Below, piece after piece: positions 25,346 through 34,413 of a DNA stretch of 64,000 nucleotides. Numbering within the stretch: position 1 is the stretch's first letter; every line of letters begins with the position of its first letter. The notes beneath the pieces are model-generated. The model saw only the letters and a program-made list of their open reading frames with translations. It did not search any database and was not told the origin of the DNA. The stretch is from DAOTXS01 sp034435055. Lineage in GTDB: Bacteria; Chloroflexota; Anaerolineae; UBA4142. Position numbers and translations under genes: made by a program. The stretch is taken from contig DAOTXS010000018.1 of assembly GCA_034435055.1 (NCBI GenBank), positions 53,056-117,055 on the forward strand, given 5' to 3'.

Positions 25346-26734
25346 TTATTGATGCAGTGCCATTCCCAACGAATCCAACGCCGCTTCCGCGATCACTTCG
25401 GTTAGCGTCGGATGGGCGTGGACGGCGTGCGCGAGTTCTAGCGGCGTTAGCTCCATCGATTTTGCGAGCGAGAGTTCGCCGGTGAGATCGGTAACTTCGG
25501 GACCGATTAAATGCGCGCCCAAAATCTCGCCGTACTTTTTATCGACGATGAGTTTGACGAACCCTTCGTACTCGTTGATCCCCAGTGCTTTGCCGTTCGC
25601 GCGAAAATTGAATTTGCCCACACGATAATCGAATCCTTGTTCTTTCACTTGCGCTTCAGTCAAACCGAGCGACGCAACTTGCGGTGTCGCGTACGTGCAA
25701 CGCGGCACGTTGTTCAAGTTGAGCGGATGCGTTTCTTTCCCGGCAATCGCTTCTGCCGCGATTACGCCTTGATGCGATGCCACGTGCGCCAGTGCGAGTT
25801 TCATCGTTACATCGCCGATGGCGTAAATGCCCGGCACGTTCGTTTGCATTTGATCGTTGACGACAATCGCGCCGCGATTTAGTTCCACGCCGAGTGCTTC
25901 GAGTCCCAGATTTTCGCTGTTGGGTCGGGTGGAAATTGCGACGAGAACCTTTTGCGCTTCGATGGTTTCGGTTTTGCCCTCGCTCGAGACGTGGAGGTGA
26001 ACTTGGGTGCCGACTTTTTCCGCACTTTCGACTTTGGTGTTGACGCGAAACTTGACGCCGAACTTGGTCATTTCTTTTTCAAAGACCGCGCTCACGTCAG
26101 CGTCTTCGCGCGGGAGCAGATGCGGAAACATTTCGATGACTGTCACGTCCGCGCCGTATGCGTGATAGATGTACGCAAATTCCATGCCGATGGGTCCCGC
26201 GCCGACGATCACCAACGGCGACGGCAATTCTTTTAGCTCCAATGCCTCGCGCGAGGTGATGACGGCTTTGCCATCGAGCGGCAAGCCGGGAATTGTGATC
26301 GGGCGCGCGCCGGTAGCGATGATGATGTTTTTCGCCGTCAACGTTTGCCCGGTCGATTGGATTTCGACGCGGTTACGCGCGGTTAAAACCGCCTCACCCT
26401 TGACGACATCGATTTTGTTTTTCTTCATCAAGAACTCGACGCCCTTGACCAGTCGATTGGAAACGACGCGACTACGGTCAATCGCCTTGCTAAAATCGGC
26501 GGAAAATTTTTCGACTTGAATGCCAAAGTCATTCGCGTGTCGAATGGTTTCGACGACGTTCGCGTTTTTCAAAAGGGCTTTTGTTGGGATACAGCCCCAG
26601 TTCAAACAAATGCCGCCAAGATTATCGCGCTCGACGAGCGCGACTTGTTGTCCCAACTGCGCGGCGCGAATCGCGGCAACGTATCCGCCGGGTCCGCCGC
26701 CAATCACGATGAGATCATAGTGTGTGTCCGCCAT
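25346..26734 (-). CDS. lpdA: Dihydrolipoamide dehydrogenase (E3)
   Basis: I chose the ATG at 26734, preceded by GAGGA. The 462-residue flavoprotein has the FAD-binding motif IGGGPGGYVAAIRAAQLG, the redox pair Cys43/Cys48 in GGICLNWGCIPTK, a central NAD-binding GAGPIGMEFAY, the second FAD motif GIYAIGDV, and the C-terminal active-site HAHPTLTE. It reoxidises lipoamide for 2-oxoacid dehydrogenases or the glycine cleavage system; no E1/E2 genes are nearby. Confidence 0.94.
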   Translation of the reverse strand: MADTHYDLIVIGGGPGGYVAAIRAAQLGQQVALVERDNLGGICLNWGCIPTKALLKNANVVETIRHANDFGIQVEKFSADFSKAIDRSRVVSNRLVKGVEFLMKKNKIDVVKGEAVLTARNRVEIQSTGQTLTAKNIIIATGARPITIPGLPLDGKAVITSREALELKELPSPLVIVGAGPIGMEFAYIYHAYGADVTVIEMFPHLLPREDADVSAVFEKEMTKFGVKFRVNTKVESAEKVGTQVHLHVSSEGKTETIEAQKVLVAISTRPNSENLGLEALGVELNRGAIVVNDQMQTNVPGIYAIGDVTMKLALAHVASHQGVIAAEAIAGKETHPLNLNNVPRCTYATPQVASLGLTEAQVKEQGFDYRVGKFNFRANGKALGINEYEGFVKLIVDKKYGEILGAHLIGPEVTDLTGELSLAKSMELTPLELAHAVHAHPTLTEVIAEAALDSLGMALHQ

Positions 26735-26772
26735 TTTTGTCCTCACTGTCGATGGGGATTGAAACGGGGGTT

Positions 26773-26801
26773 AGTTTATCACCTTGCAATCGAATGGTCA
26801 A
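26773..26801 (-). promoter_or_regulatory. Promoter of lpdA
   Basis: On the minus strand TTGACC (26801-26796), a 17-bp spacer and TAAACT (26778-26773), directly downstream of the rubrerythrin terminator. Confidence 0.65.
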
Positions 26802-26807
26802 ATAAAA

Positions 26808-26832
26808 AGCGGCAGAATTTTGTTCTGCCGCT
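26808..26832 (-). terminator. Intrinsic terminator after rubrerythrin
   Basis: On the minus strand AGCGGCAGAA and TTCTGCCGCT form a 10-bp stem with a 5-nt loop, then TTTTATTT. It lies 19 nt after the rubrerythrin stop. Confidence 0.9.
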
Positions 26833-26850
26833 CGACCGAGTGACATTGCA

Positions 26851-27354
26851 TTAGAATTTGCGGAAACGATTTTGCGGCGCGCCGCACATCGGGCATTTTT
26901 CCGGCGCAACGCCTTCGACGGTCCAGCCGCAAACTTCGCAGACGTAGATGGCACTGAGATCAAAATCTTTTTTCGCTTGCGCGGATTCTTTGGCGCGCGC
27001 ATATAATTTGGCGTGAACTTTTTCTGCTTCGAATGCGCGGAACATGCTGGTCTCTGCTTGCTTTTCGGCTTGCTCTTTGGCGGTTGCCAAGTATGCCGGA
27101 TACATTTCATTCACTTCAAACGTCTCGCCGCCAATGGCGGTTTCGAGATTGTCAACGGTTTTCCCGGCTCCGCCCAACGCTTTGAAATGCGCGGTGGCGT
27201 GCATTTGTTCCGCAAACGATGCCGCGCGGAATAAACGTGCAACGTTGGGCAATCCCTCGCGCTCGGCAAGGTCGGCAAAGACAAGATACTTCATATGCGC
27301 TTGGCTTTCACCAGCAAATGCCGCCGATAAATTGGTTTTGGTCATTTCTTTCAT
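26851..27354 (-). CDS. Rubrerythrin
   Basis: This 167-residue protein has an N-terminal ferritin-like diiron domain with the ligand motifs ESQAHMKY, EQMHATAH, EVNEMYP and EKVHAKLY, and a C-terminal rubredoxin-like domain (YVCEVCGWTVEG then CPMCGAP) for a single iron. It reduces hydrogen peroxide in the cytoplasm using reduced rubredoxin or a similar donor. GAGGAG precedes the start. It lies beside katG and perR, in a peroxide-defence block. Confidence 0.94.
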   Translation of the reverse strand: MKEMTKTNLSAAFAGESQAHMKYLVFADLAEREGLPNVARLFRAASFAEQMHATAHFKALGGAGKTVDNLETAIGGETFEVNEMYPAYLATAKEQAEKQAETSMFRAFEAEKVHAKLYARAKESAQAKKDFDLSAIYVCEVCGWTVEGVAPEKCPMCGAPQNRFRKF

Positions 27355-27463
27355 CGCATCTTCTCCTCGTTGGAAAATTGTTCTTTGTTTTTAGATTAAT
27401 TTGTGCAAGTCCAAAATCGGTGATAGACAAGTTCAAAACGCGTTTGAGCCGGAAAGCAAAAAC

Positions 27464-27488
27464 GGCGATGGAATATTATTCCATCGCC
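27464..27488 (-). terminator. Intrinsic terminator after katG
   Basis: GGCGATGGAATA (27464-27475) and TATTCCATCGCC (27477-27488) form a near-perfect palindrome. On the minus strand it is followed by GTTTTT, the direction in which katG is read. Confidence 0.82.
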
Positions 27489-27558
27489 ACCAACTATCGC
27501 GGAGCAAAAGTTCAACGAGTCAAGGATTTCCGCTCCTGTCCGATCGATGCCGTTCAGG

Positions 27559-29751
27559 TTACGATCCGACGAGATCGAAACGGTCAAGATTCATCACTTT
27601 GTTCCAAGCCGCGACAAAATCGTGCACGAACTTTTCCTGCGCGTCCGAACTTCCATAGACTTCAGCCAAAGCTCGGAGTTGGGAGTTGGCACCGAAGATC
27701 AGATCGACCCGTGTGCCGGTCCATTTGAGTTCACCCGTTTTGCGATCACGTCCTTCAAACACGTCCCGGGCTTCTGATACCGACTTCCATTCAGTACGCA
27801 TGTCGAGTAGGTTCACGAAAAAGTCGTTGGTCAGCGACTCTGGCTGTTTGGTGAAGACGCCGTGCGAGGATTTTCCAAAGTTGGCATTCAAGACGCGCAT
27901 GCCGCCCACAAGGACTGTCATTTCGGGGGCAGTCAGCGTCAGCAACTGCGCCTTGTCAAGCAACAACTCTTCGGCCGGTACAGAGAATGTGGTCTGGAGA
28001 TAGTTACGAAAACCGTCTGCCTTTGGCTCAAGCACGGCGAAGGATGCCACATCAGTTTGCTCTTGCAAGGCGTCCATGCGTCCCGGCGTGAAAGGAACCG
28101 TTACCTTGTAACCAGCATTCTTCGCCGCTTGCTCAACGCCCGCGCAACCAGCCAGCACGATCAGGTCAGCCAATGAGACTTTTTTGCCATCGGACTGTGC
28201 GTTGTTGAACGCGCTCTGGATACCTTCCAGAGTCTTGAGCACCTTTGCCAGTTGGGCGGGCTGATTGACCTCCCAATCCTTTTGCGGCGCCAGACGAATA
28301 CGCGCGCCATTCGCGCCACCGCGCTTGTCAGAACCCCGGAAGGTGGACGCCGATGCCCAAGCAGTCGAAACCAACTCCGAAACAGACAAACCAGAAGCGA
28401 GAATCTTGCTTTTGAGCGAGGCAATGTCCTGTGCATCGATTAGTTTGTGATTGACCGCCGGGATGGGGTCTTGCCAGATCAAATCTTCGGCAGGAACTTC
28501 CGGACCCAGATAGCGGGTCTTGGGACCCATATCGCGATGGGTCAGCTTGAACCAAGCCCGAGCAAACGCTTCGGCAAATTCGTCCGGATTTTCCAGAAAG
28601 CGTCGCGCAATTTTTTCGTAAACCGGATCAAACTTGAGGGATAGGTCAGCCGTGGTCATCATGGGACGATTTTTCTTGGACGGATCATGGGCATCGACAA
28701 CCATATCCTCATCATCCACATTTTTGGCAAGCCATATATAAGCCCCTGCTGGACTTTTGGTTAGTTCCCATTCATATTTGAACAAAACCTTCAGATACCC
28801 CATATCCCATTTGGTCGGATTCGGTTTCCAGGCACCTTCAATTCCGCTCGAAATGGTATCACCGCCCTTGCCGCTCTTATAACTGCTTTTCCAGCCCAGA
28901 CCTTGTTGTTCGATGGGCGCGGCTTCAGGTTCCGGTCCCACATGCTTTGGATCTCCTGCACCATGTGCCTTACCAAAGGTATGCCCACCGGCGATGAGCG
29001 CAACCGTTTCTTCATCATTCATGCCCATTCGACTAAAGGTCGTGCGCACGTCATGCGCAGACTCTGCAGGTATCGGTTGACCGTTTGGACCTTCCGGGTT
29101 GACGTAGATCAAGCCCATCTGCACTGCCGCAAGTGGGTTCTCAAGGTCACGCTCGCCGGAATAACGCTTATCGCCACCCAGCCAGGTCTCTTCAGCGCCC
29201 CAATAGACATCCTCATCCGGCTCCCAGACATCCTCGCGACCGCCGCCGAAACCAAAGGTCTTGACGCCCATCGTTTCCAGCGCGACATTACCCGCCAGAA
29301 TCATCAGGTCCGCCCAGGAGATCTTCCGTCCGTACTTTTGCTTGATGGGCCAGAGCAGACGACGCGCCTTGTCCAGATTGACATTGTCGGGCCAACTGTT
29401 GAGCGGCGCGAAACGTTGTTGTCCTCTGCCCCCGCCACCACGTCCATCGCCGATGCGGTAGGTGCCGGCACTGTGCCACGCCATGCGAATCATCAGACCG
29501 CCATAGTGGCCCCAGTCGGCGGGCCACCAGTCCTGCGAGTTGGTCATCAGCGCCGCGAGATCTCGCTTCACCGCGGCTAGATCAAGAGTTTTGAACTCTT
29601 CCGCGTAGTTAAAATCCTTGCCCATCGGATTGGACTTGGTTGAATGTTGGTGCAAAATCTCGAGTTTCAACCGGTTGGGCCACCAGTCTTGGTTCGTCGT
29701 GCCCCCGCCAACAGTATGCTGATGAACCGGGCACTTGCTGTCTTCATTCAT
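27559..29751 (-). CDS. katG: Catalase-peroxidase
   Basis: This 730-residue haem enzyme has the two tandem peroxidase domains. The active site shows Arg89, Trp92 and His93 (RMAWHSAGTYR), the proximal haem ligand His257 (AGGHTFGKAHG) and the Met-Tyr-Trp crosslink residues Trp92, Tyr216 and Met242. It removes hydrogen peroxide as catalase and peroxidase. AAAGGAG precedes the start. It lies 42 nt after perR with no promoter in between, so it is expressed from the PerR-controlled promoter. By eye its codon use has fewer CGCG runs than its neighbours, which may point to acquisition by transfer. Confidence 0.97.
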   Translation of the reverse strand: MNEDSKCPVHQHTVGGGTTNQDWWPNRLKLEILHQHSTKSNPMGKDFNYAEEFKTLDLAAVKRDLAALMTNSQDWWPADWGHYGGLMIRMAWHSAGTYRIGDGRGGGGRGQQRFAPLNSWPDNVNLDKARRLLWPIKQKYGRKISWADLMILAGNVALETMGVKTFGFGGGREDVWEPDEDVYWGAEETWLGGDKRYSGERDLENPLAAVQMGLIYVNPEGPNGQPIPAESAHDVRTTFSRMGMNDEETVALIAGGHTFGKAHGAGDPKHVGPEPEAAPIEQQGLGWKSSYKSGKGGDTISSGIEGAWKPNPTKWDMGYLKVLFKYEWELTKSPAGAYIWLAKNVDDEDMVVDAHDPSKKNRPMMTTADLSLKFDPVYEKIARRFLENPDEFAEAFARAWFKLTHRDMGPKTRYLGPEVPAEDLIWQDPIPAVNHKLIDAQDIASLKSKILASGLSVSELVSTAWASASTFRGSDKRGGANGARIRLAPQKDWEVNQPAQLAKVLKTLEGIQSAFNNAQSDGKKVSLADLIVLAGCAGVEQAAKNAGYKVTVPFTPGRMDALQEQTDVASFAVLEPKADGFRNYLQTTFSVPAEELLLDKAQLLTLTAPEMTVLVGGMRVLNANFGKSSHGVFTKQPESLTNDFFVNLLDMRTEWKSVSEARDVFEGRDRKTGELKWTGTRVDLIFGANSQLRALAEVYGSSDAQEKFVHDFVAAWNKVMNLDRFDLVGS

Positions 29752-29793
29752 AATGTTTGCTCCTTTCTGAAATTGCGCGACTCGATTCGCGCG

Positions 29794-30237
29794 CTATTTT
29801 TTCGGTTTGCGCTGACATTGCGGGCAGATCCCGTAAATATCGAAACGATGCCCCACGATTTTATAACCTGTCGATCGTGAAATTTGCGCCGGCACTTGTT
29901 TCATCAAGTCGATTTCCGGGTCAATGATTCGATTGCAATGCGTGCAAATGAGATGCGGGTGGGGATACGGCTTGTTGCCGTCGTAGCGATTTTCGGCGCC
30001 GCTGAACTCAAGTTCCAAAATTTCGCCGGTCTCTTTCAATAACGCCAAGGTTTTGTACACGGTTGCCAGCGTGGTCGTGGGAAATTGGTGGCGGATCTGT
30101 TCGTACATTTGCGTGGCAGTGGGGTGTCCCGTGCTGGCGGAAATGATCTTGAGCAACGCCACACGTTGCGGCGTGAGACGATAACCGCGAGTCTTGAGTT
30201 TGGTGACTAGCTGCTCAAAGCGGGATTGAGGATTCAT
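29794..30237 (-). CDS. perR: Fur-family peroxide regulator (PerR-like)
   Basis: This 147-residue repressor has a winged helix (YRLTPQRVALLKII, TTTLATVYKTLALLKETG) and a C-terminal dimerisation/metal domain with HPHPHLICTHC and a second CxxC (CPQC) near the end, the structural zinc site. Assignment to PerR rather than Fur or Zur rests on its linkage with katG and rubrerythrin. A 9-bp inverted repeat overlaps its own promoter, so it likely represses itself and katG until peroxide oxidises the metal site. Confidence 0.88.
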   Translation of the reverse strand: MNPQSRFEQLVTKLKTRGYRLTPQRVALLKIISASTGHPTATQMYEQIRHQFPTTTLATVYKTLALLKETGEILELEFSGAENRYDGNKPYPHPHLICTHCNRIIDPEIDLMKQVPAQISRSTGYKIVGHRFDIYGICPQCQRKPKK

Positions 30238-30271
30238 TGAACAGTTCTCTTTGGGGAATTATACTCTCTAG

Positions 30272-30294
30272 ATAATCATTCGCCAAATGATTAT
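30272..30294. promoter_or_regulatory. Fur/PerR-type operator palindrome
   Basis: ATAATCATT (30272-30280), a 5-nt centre and AATGATTAT (30286-30294) form a perfect inverted repeat of the kind bound by Fur-family dimers. It overlaps the -10 box of the perR promoter and lies 35 nt before the perR start. Confidence 0.75.
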
Positions 30295-30317
30295 ACGCTT
30301 TTATGCGACTGTGTCAA
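30290..30317 (-). promoter_or_regulatory. Promoter of perR-katG
   Basis: On the minus strand TTGACA (30317-30312), a 16-bp spacer and TATAAT (30295-30290). The -10 box runs into the operator palindrome. Confidence 0.75.
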
Positions 30318-30343
30318 ATCGCGCATCTTGGGAAAATAAAAAC

Positions 30344-30371
30344 GGTGCGATGACGAATAGATCATCGCACC
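30344..30371 (-). terminator. Intrinsic terminator after the response-regulator gene
   Basis: On the minus strand GGTGCGATGA and TCATCGCACC form a 10-bp stem with an 8-nt loop, followed by GTTTTTA. Confidence 0.88.
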
Positions 30372-30389
30372 ATGTCTTTTCCGTTCGGT

Positions 30390-31085
30390 CTACTCGGGAC
30401 GCTTGAACATATAGCCAACACCGTGCTCGGTTAAAATGTATTTGGGATTCGCCGGGTCTTCCTCGATCTTGTTGCGGAGATAGCTCACATAGACGCGCAA
30501 GTATTCGGTCTCGTTGCCGTACTCTGGTCCCCACACTTTGCGGAGCAGGTCGGTGTGCAGCATCACGCGGCCGGCGTTTTGCACCAGTTGGGACAATAAT
30601 TTGTATTCGGTGGGCCCAACTTTGATGTCTTTGCCGCGCACCGTAACACGCCGCTGCTGAAAGTCCATCGTAAAATCGCCGCACACAAACGGCGGACGCG
30701 CTTGCACATCTTCGCTGGGCGCGGCGCGCCGCAAGACCGCTTCCACCCGCGCGAGCAATTCGTGGACGCTGAAGGGCTTGCGCACGTAATCATCTGCGCC
30801 AAGGTGCAAACCTTTGACCACATCGACATCTTGATCTTTGGCGGTGAGCATAATCACCGGCACGGACGAAAACTCGCGAATCTTTTGCAGGACATCGTAG
30901 CCGTCCATTCCCGGCAACATAATGTCGAGGATGACGAGATCGACGCCTTCTTTTTCGACCATTGCCAGACCGCTGGGACCATCCAACGCGGTAACGACTT
31001 TGTAATGCTGGGCTTCGAGATTCGATTTGACCAGTTTGACGAGATGCGGTTCGTCATCGACGACGAGAATTTTAGCGGGACGCAT
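30390..31085 (-). CDS. OmpR/PhoB-family response regulator
   Basis: I chose the ATG at 31085 behind AAGGAGA. The 231-residue regulator has a receiver with Asp10/Asp11, phospho-acceptor Asp54 (VILDIMLPG) and Lys in DDYVRKPFS, then an OmpR-type winged helix (about 130-231) with GPTEYKLLSQLVQNAG and VYVSYLRNKIEEDP. The closing ILTEHGVGYMFKRP resembles KdpE and MtrA-type regulators. No partner kinase lies adjacent. Confidence 0.92.
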   Translation of the reverse strand: MRPAKILVVDDEPHLVKLVKSNLEAQHYKVVTALDGPSGLAMVEKEGVDLVILDIMLPGMDGYDVLQKIREFSSVPVIMLTAKDQDVDVVKGLHLGADDYVRKPFSVHELLARVEAVLRRAAPSEDVQARPPFVCGDFTMDFQQRRVTVRGKDIKVGPTEYKLLSQLVQNAGRVMLHTDLLRKVWGPEYGNETEYLRVYVSYLRNKIEEDPANPKYILTEHGVGYMFKRPE

Positions 31086-31120
31086 TGTCTTCTCCTTGAG
31101 CAATCATTCTGACGCGCAAA

Positions 31121-31149
31121 ATTATAACAGAGATAAAAGAGCGCGTCAA
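31121..31149 (-). promoter_or_regulatory. Promoter of the response-regulator gene
   Basis: On the minus strand TTGACG (31149-31144), a 17-bp spacer and TATAAT (31126-31121). Confidence 0.78.
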
Positions 31150-31165
31150 AGTGGATGCGCGCACA

Positions 31166-31194
31166 TTGCTCCGAAAGCCAAACGCAAATATAAT
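31166..31194 (+). promoter_or_regulatory. Promoter of the DUF2079 gene (near-leaderless)
   Basis: TTGCTC (31166-31171), a 17-bp spacer and TATAAT (31189-31194). The start codon begins 10 nt after the -10 box and no ribosome site is present, so the transcript should be almost leaderless. Confidence 0.7.
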
Positions 31195-31203
31195 GCACGC
31201 ACG

Positions 31204-33573
31204 ATGTCTGTCTTTACAGAATTTCTTATCACGCTGATGCTTGCGTTCATCGCAGGCGCAATGGTTCAGCGCTTCGCACGCAAAAGCATTTCCCTTTCGC
31301 CGCGATGGTTTGATCGCGCAACGCACGCGCTCATCGCCGGTTATATTTTGCTTTTCACTGCACTCACGTTGTTGCGCTATCTTTCGTTCAACGTTGGGTA
31401 TCTCGATGATTACACGTCGTGGGATTTAGGGCAGTACGATCAAATCATTTGGAATTCGCTCAACGGTCGCTTGTTTGAAAACTCGTTCATTCCCGACGCG
31501 CCGAATTTTCTTGGCAAAACCTTTGCGCCGATCTTGCTTGCGTTTGTGCCGCTCTACGCGCTGTGGAGCACGCCGATTGTTTTGCTCGTCGTGCAAACCG
31601 TCGCGCTCGCGCTCGGCGCCCTGCCGATTTACTGGTTCGCGCGCGTGCGCATCGGCCGCGGATTGGCACTCGTACTGGTGATTGCCTATCTGCTCTCGCC
31701 AGCAATACAAAACACCAACGTCGCCGAGTTTCACGAAGTTGCGTTGCTCACACCGTTTCTGGCGTACACCACCTTTTTCCTCTTGCGCCGACATTCTGCC
31801 GGCTTTCTTGTTTGTCTTGCGTTATCACTCCTCGTCAAAGAAGAAGTTGCATTCATCGTTGTGATGTTCGGCGCGTACATTTTTCTTTTTCAACGCCAGC
31901 GTGTCTTCGGCGCGGGACTCGCGTTGTTCGGCGTCGCGTGGACGTTACTGCTCTTGCAGTACGTCATTCCATTTTTCCGCACCGGCGTATGGGGTGGAAA
32001 ATTTTATTACTTTGGCGAAGGCGTGCTCACCGGCGGGCGCTACGATTACCTGGGCAAAAGTGTCGGCGAAATTCTCACGACGCTTCTCACGCGCCCGGAC
32101 ATTGTCTTCGCCGAAATTTTCCAACCGTCGAAAATTGCATACGTACTGTATCTTATTGTGCCGCTTGCGTTGTTGCCGATTGTCGGTTTTGAAATCAGCG
32201 CAATTTCCTTACCAACGTTTGCCTACACCTTGCTCAGTCGTTATCCGCACCAGCAATCGCTTGCCGCCGCGTACCACGCGCCGATTTTGCCATTTCTCTT
32301 TTTCGGCGCGGCGATTGGACTTGCCCGCGTGATGCAATGGAAGTGGCGCAACACAACTTTGCCCCCGATGGTGTTAGGCGCGTTTGTACTAGTCGCCAGC
32401 ATCTGCAGTTACTGGCTCGAAGCGCCGGGACCGTTCGCGCGCAAATTCCAGCCGAATCGATACGTGCTGAACGAACACACCGCCATCGGTCATCGATTGA
32501 TTGAACTGATTCCGCCGGGCGGCATCGTCGCCGCGCAGAACGAACTGATCGCGTACGTGACGAATCATCGATACGTGTACGAAATTCCGTTGATCGATTA
32601 TCGACGGATCGATCATCTGCTTGCGGATAGCACGCGCGGGTGGTACAAGATTCACGAAAGTTTCTGGGAGCCGTACCTCGCCAGCGGTTATTTCGAAATT
32701 GTGACGGAGCAAGACGGCTGGGTCGTTGCAAAACGCCGCGAGCCGATTTTTCCGGTGAACGTTCGCTTTGCCGACAAACTCACACTGCTCGCGTACACGA
32801 TGGTTCCCGCCGATTCATTTCGTGGCGGCGAAACTTTGCGACCGTTTGCAAGTTGGCGCGCGGAAGAAAATTTGTCGGCGCGCTACACTATTCAAGTCGA
32901 TCTGGTCGACCAAGCCGGACACGTTTGGCAATCGGACACGCGCGAGCCGCAAGACGGCAAAGCGCCGACCAACCAATGGCGCGCCGGCGATGTTGTTCAA
33001 GATCAATACGCCTTGCACCTTGATCACACAATGCCGAGCGGCGAATATCGTATTGTCATCCGCGTGTTTGATGCGCAGAAAAACTTTCTGATCGCGCGCG
33101 ACGAGACTGGCAAAGCGTTGGGCAACGAATTTACACTGACGAAAATTTTTGTCGAGAAAAGCAAAGCGAGTTTGACGGTGGGGCAAGTCAAAGTCGAACA
33201 GCCGCTTGCCGCCGATCTTGCCGAGTTGCGGTTGATTGGTTTTGTGCCGCCGCGTTCGCCCGCGCGCGCCGGCGAAAAATTTTCGCTGGGGCTGTACTGG
33301 CGCGCGCACACCAAACCGCGCGGCGATTATCTGGTTGCCGTTCAGTTGCGCGATGCGAACGGGCGCGTCGCGTTTGAACAACGCGCTCGCCCGGCGCAAG
33401 GTACGTACGCGACGAATGAATGGAACACTGGCGAAGTCTTGCTCGATTGGCACGATTTCGATTTGCCGCGCGAGCTTGTGCCGGGCGATTATCAGATTTT
33501 CGTCGTCTTGCGCGACGCGGCAATGCAAATCCCGGGCGAAGCAACTATTACGACGATAACCATCGTGCGCTAA
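31204..33573 (+). CDS. DUF2079 polytopic membrane protein
   Basis: I chose the ATG at 31204, just after a good promoter; an upstream in-frame start would overlap the divergent gene. The 789-residue protein has about ten membrane helices in its first 440 residues and the DUF2079 signature DYTSWDLGQYDQIIWNSLNGR. The last 230 residues are soluble and beta-rich, with two similar segments around GDYLVAVQLRDANGRVA and GEYRIVIRVFDAQKN. The family resembles GT-C glycosyltransferases in layout, but activity is not established. Confidence 0.85.
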   Translation: MSVFTEFLITLMLAFIAGAMVQRFARKSISLSPRWFDRATHALIAGYILLFTALTLLRYLSFNVGYLDDYTSWDLGQYDQIIWNSLNGRLFENSFIPDAPNFLGKTFAPILLAFVPLYALWSTPIVLLVVQTVALALGALPIYWFARVRIGRGLALVLVIAYLLSPAIQNTNVAEFHEVALLTPFLAYTTFFLLRRHSAGFLVCLALSLLVKEEVAFIVVMFGAYIFLFQRQRVFGAGLALFGVAWTLLLLQYVIPFFRTGVWGGKFYYFGEGVLTGGRYDYLGKSVGEILTTLLTRPDIVFAEIFQPSKIAYVLYLIVPLALLPIVGFEISAISLPTFAYTLLSRYPHQQSLAAAYHAPILPFLFFGAAIGLARVMQWKWRNTTLPPMVLGAFVLVASICSYWLEAPGPFARKFQPNRYVLNEHTAIGHRLIELIPPGGIVAAQNELIAYVTNHRYVYEIPLIDYRRIDHLLADSTRGWYKIHESFWEPYLASGYFEIVTEQDGWVVAKRREPIFPVNVRFADKLTLLAYTMVPADSFRGGETLRPFASWRAEENLSARYTIQVDLVDQAGHVWQSDTREPQDGKAPTNQWRAGDVVQDQYALHLDHTMPSGEYRIVIRVFDAQKNFLIARDETGKALGNEFTLTKIFVEKSKASLTVGQVKVEQPLAADLAELRLIGFVPPRSPARAGEKFSLGLYWRAHTKPRGDYLVAVQLRDANGRVAFEQRARPAQGTYATNEWNTGEVLLDWHDFDLPRELVPGDYQIFVVLRDAAMQIPGEATITTITIVR

Positions 33574-33578
33574 ACCAA

Positions 33579-33611
33579 AACGAGTCCACTTTGGGTGGAC
33601 TCGTTTTTTAT
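33579..33611. terminator. Bidirectional intrinsic terminator
   Basis: AACGAGTCCAC (33579-33589) and GTGGACTCGTT (33595-33605) form an 11-bp stem with a 5-nt loop and a T-tract on each strand, between converging genes. Confidence 0.9.
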
Positions 33612-34396
33612 TGTACGAGTTTGATCAACTCCCCGATGTTCTCCAGCACATAATCCGGTTGGACAATGGCATTTGAAAGATGCTTGCGTTGCGTTACGCC
33701 GGTCAACACGAGCGCGGTTCGGGTGCCTGCCGCGCGTCCCATCGCAATATCGGTTTCCAATCGGTCGCCGACCACGAGACATTCTTCCACGCGAACGTTC
33801 ATTCGCTCGATTGCGGTTTGGATGATCAACGGCGACGGTTTGCCGGCGACGAATTCAACTTTTTTGCCGGTGGTTGCTTCCAACGCGGCGATGATGCCGG
33901 CGCAATCCGGAATTTCGCCGCCATCGACCGGGCAAGCTTGGTCCGCGTTCGTTGCGACAAAATGCGCGCCGTGAAATTTGATTGCCTGAAACGCAATGTT
34001 CCATTTGCGATAATCGAACGTGCGGTCGAACGCGGCGATCACGTACTCGATCTGTGTTGGCTCCGTGCTAATTTTCAACCCGGCTTGTCGCAGTTCATCG
34101 ATCAACGGCGGCTCGCCGATGACAAACACCCGCGCGCCCGGCGCAGTGCGTTGAAAAAAATTCGCCAGCACATTGACCGAAGTAATCACCTCATCAGCGG
34201 CAGTGGGAATACCTAGCCGCGATAATTTTTCCGCGTACGCACATCCCGGCTCCAACGGCTTGTTCGAGATGAAAACAGTTTTCAAACCGCGCGCTCGAAT
34301 TGCGGCAATCGTTTCAACTGCGCCGGGAATTGCTTGCTCGCCGAGATACACGGTGCCATCGAGATCGAAGATAAAGCCGCGAATTCTTTGTGTCAT
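33608..34396 (-). CDS. HAD-IIA family sugar/aryl phosphatase (NagD-like)
   Basis: This 262-residue hydrolase has motif I FIFDLDGTVYLG (nucleophile Asp11, acid Asp13), motif II in VFISNKP, motif III Lys in AGKPSPLI and motif IV in VVGDRLETDIAMGRAAG. The type IIA cap lies between motifs II and III. Family members remove phosphate from nucleotides, sugars or phosphoglycolate. It follows the transpeptidase gene in the same direction, separated by a large palindromic repeat. Confidence 0.92.
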   Translation of the reverse strand: MTQRIRGFIFDLDGTVYLGEQAIPGAVETIAAIRARGLKTVFISNKPLEPGCAYAEKLSRLGIPTAADEVITSVNVLANFFQRTAPGARVFVIGEPPLIDELRQAGLKISTEPTQIEYVIAAFDRTFDYRKWNIAFQAIKFHGAHFVATNADQACPVDGGEIPDCAGIIAALEATTGKKVEFVAGKPSPLIIQTAIERMNVRVEECLVVGDRLETDIAMGRAAGTRTALVLTGVTQRKHLSNAIVQPDYVLENIGELIKLVQ

Positions 34397-34413
34397 GAGA
34401 ATAAAACGTTGCC

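Noticed and set aside
31027..31203. N-terminal extension of the DUF2079 protein
   Set aside because: It would overlap the divergent regulator gene and both promoters, and the ATG at 31204 begins a normal membrane-protein N-terminus.
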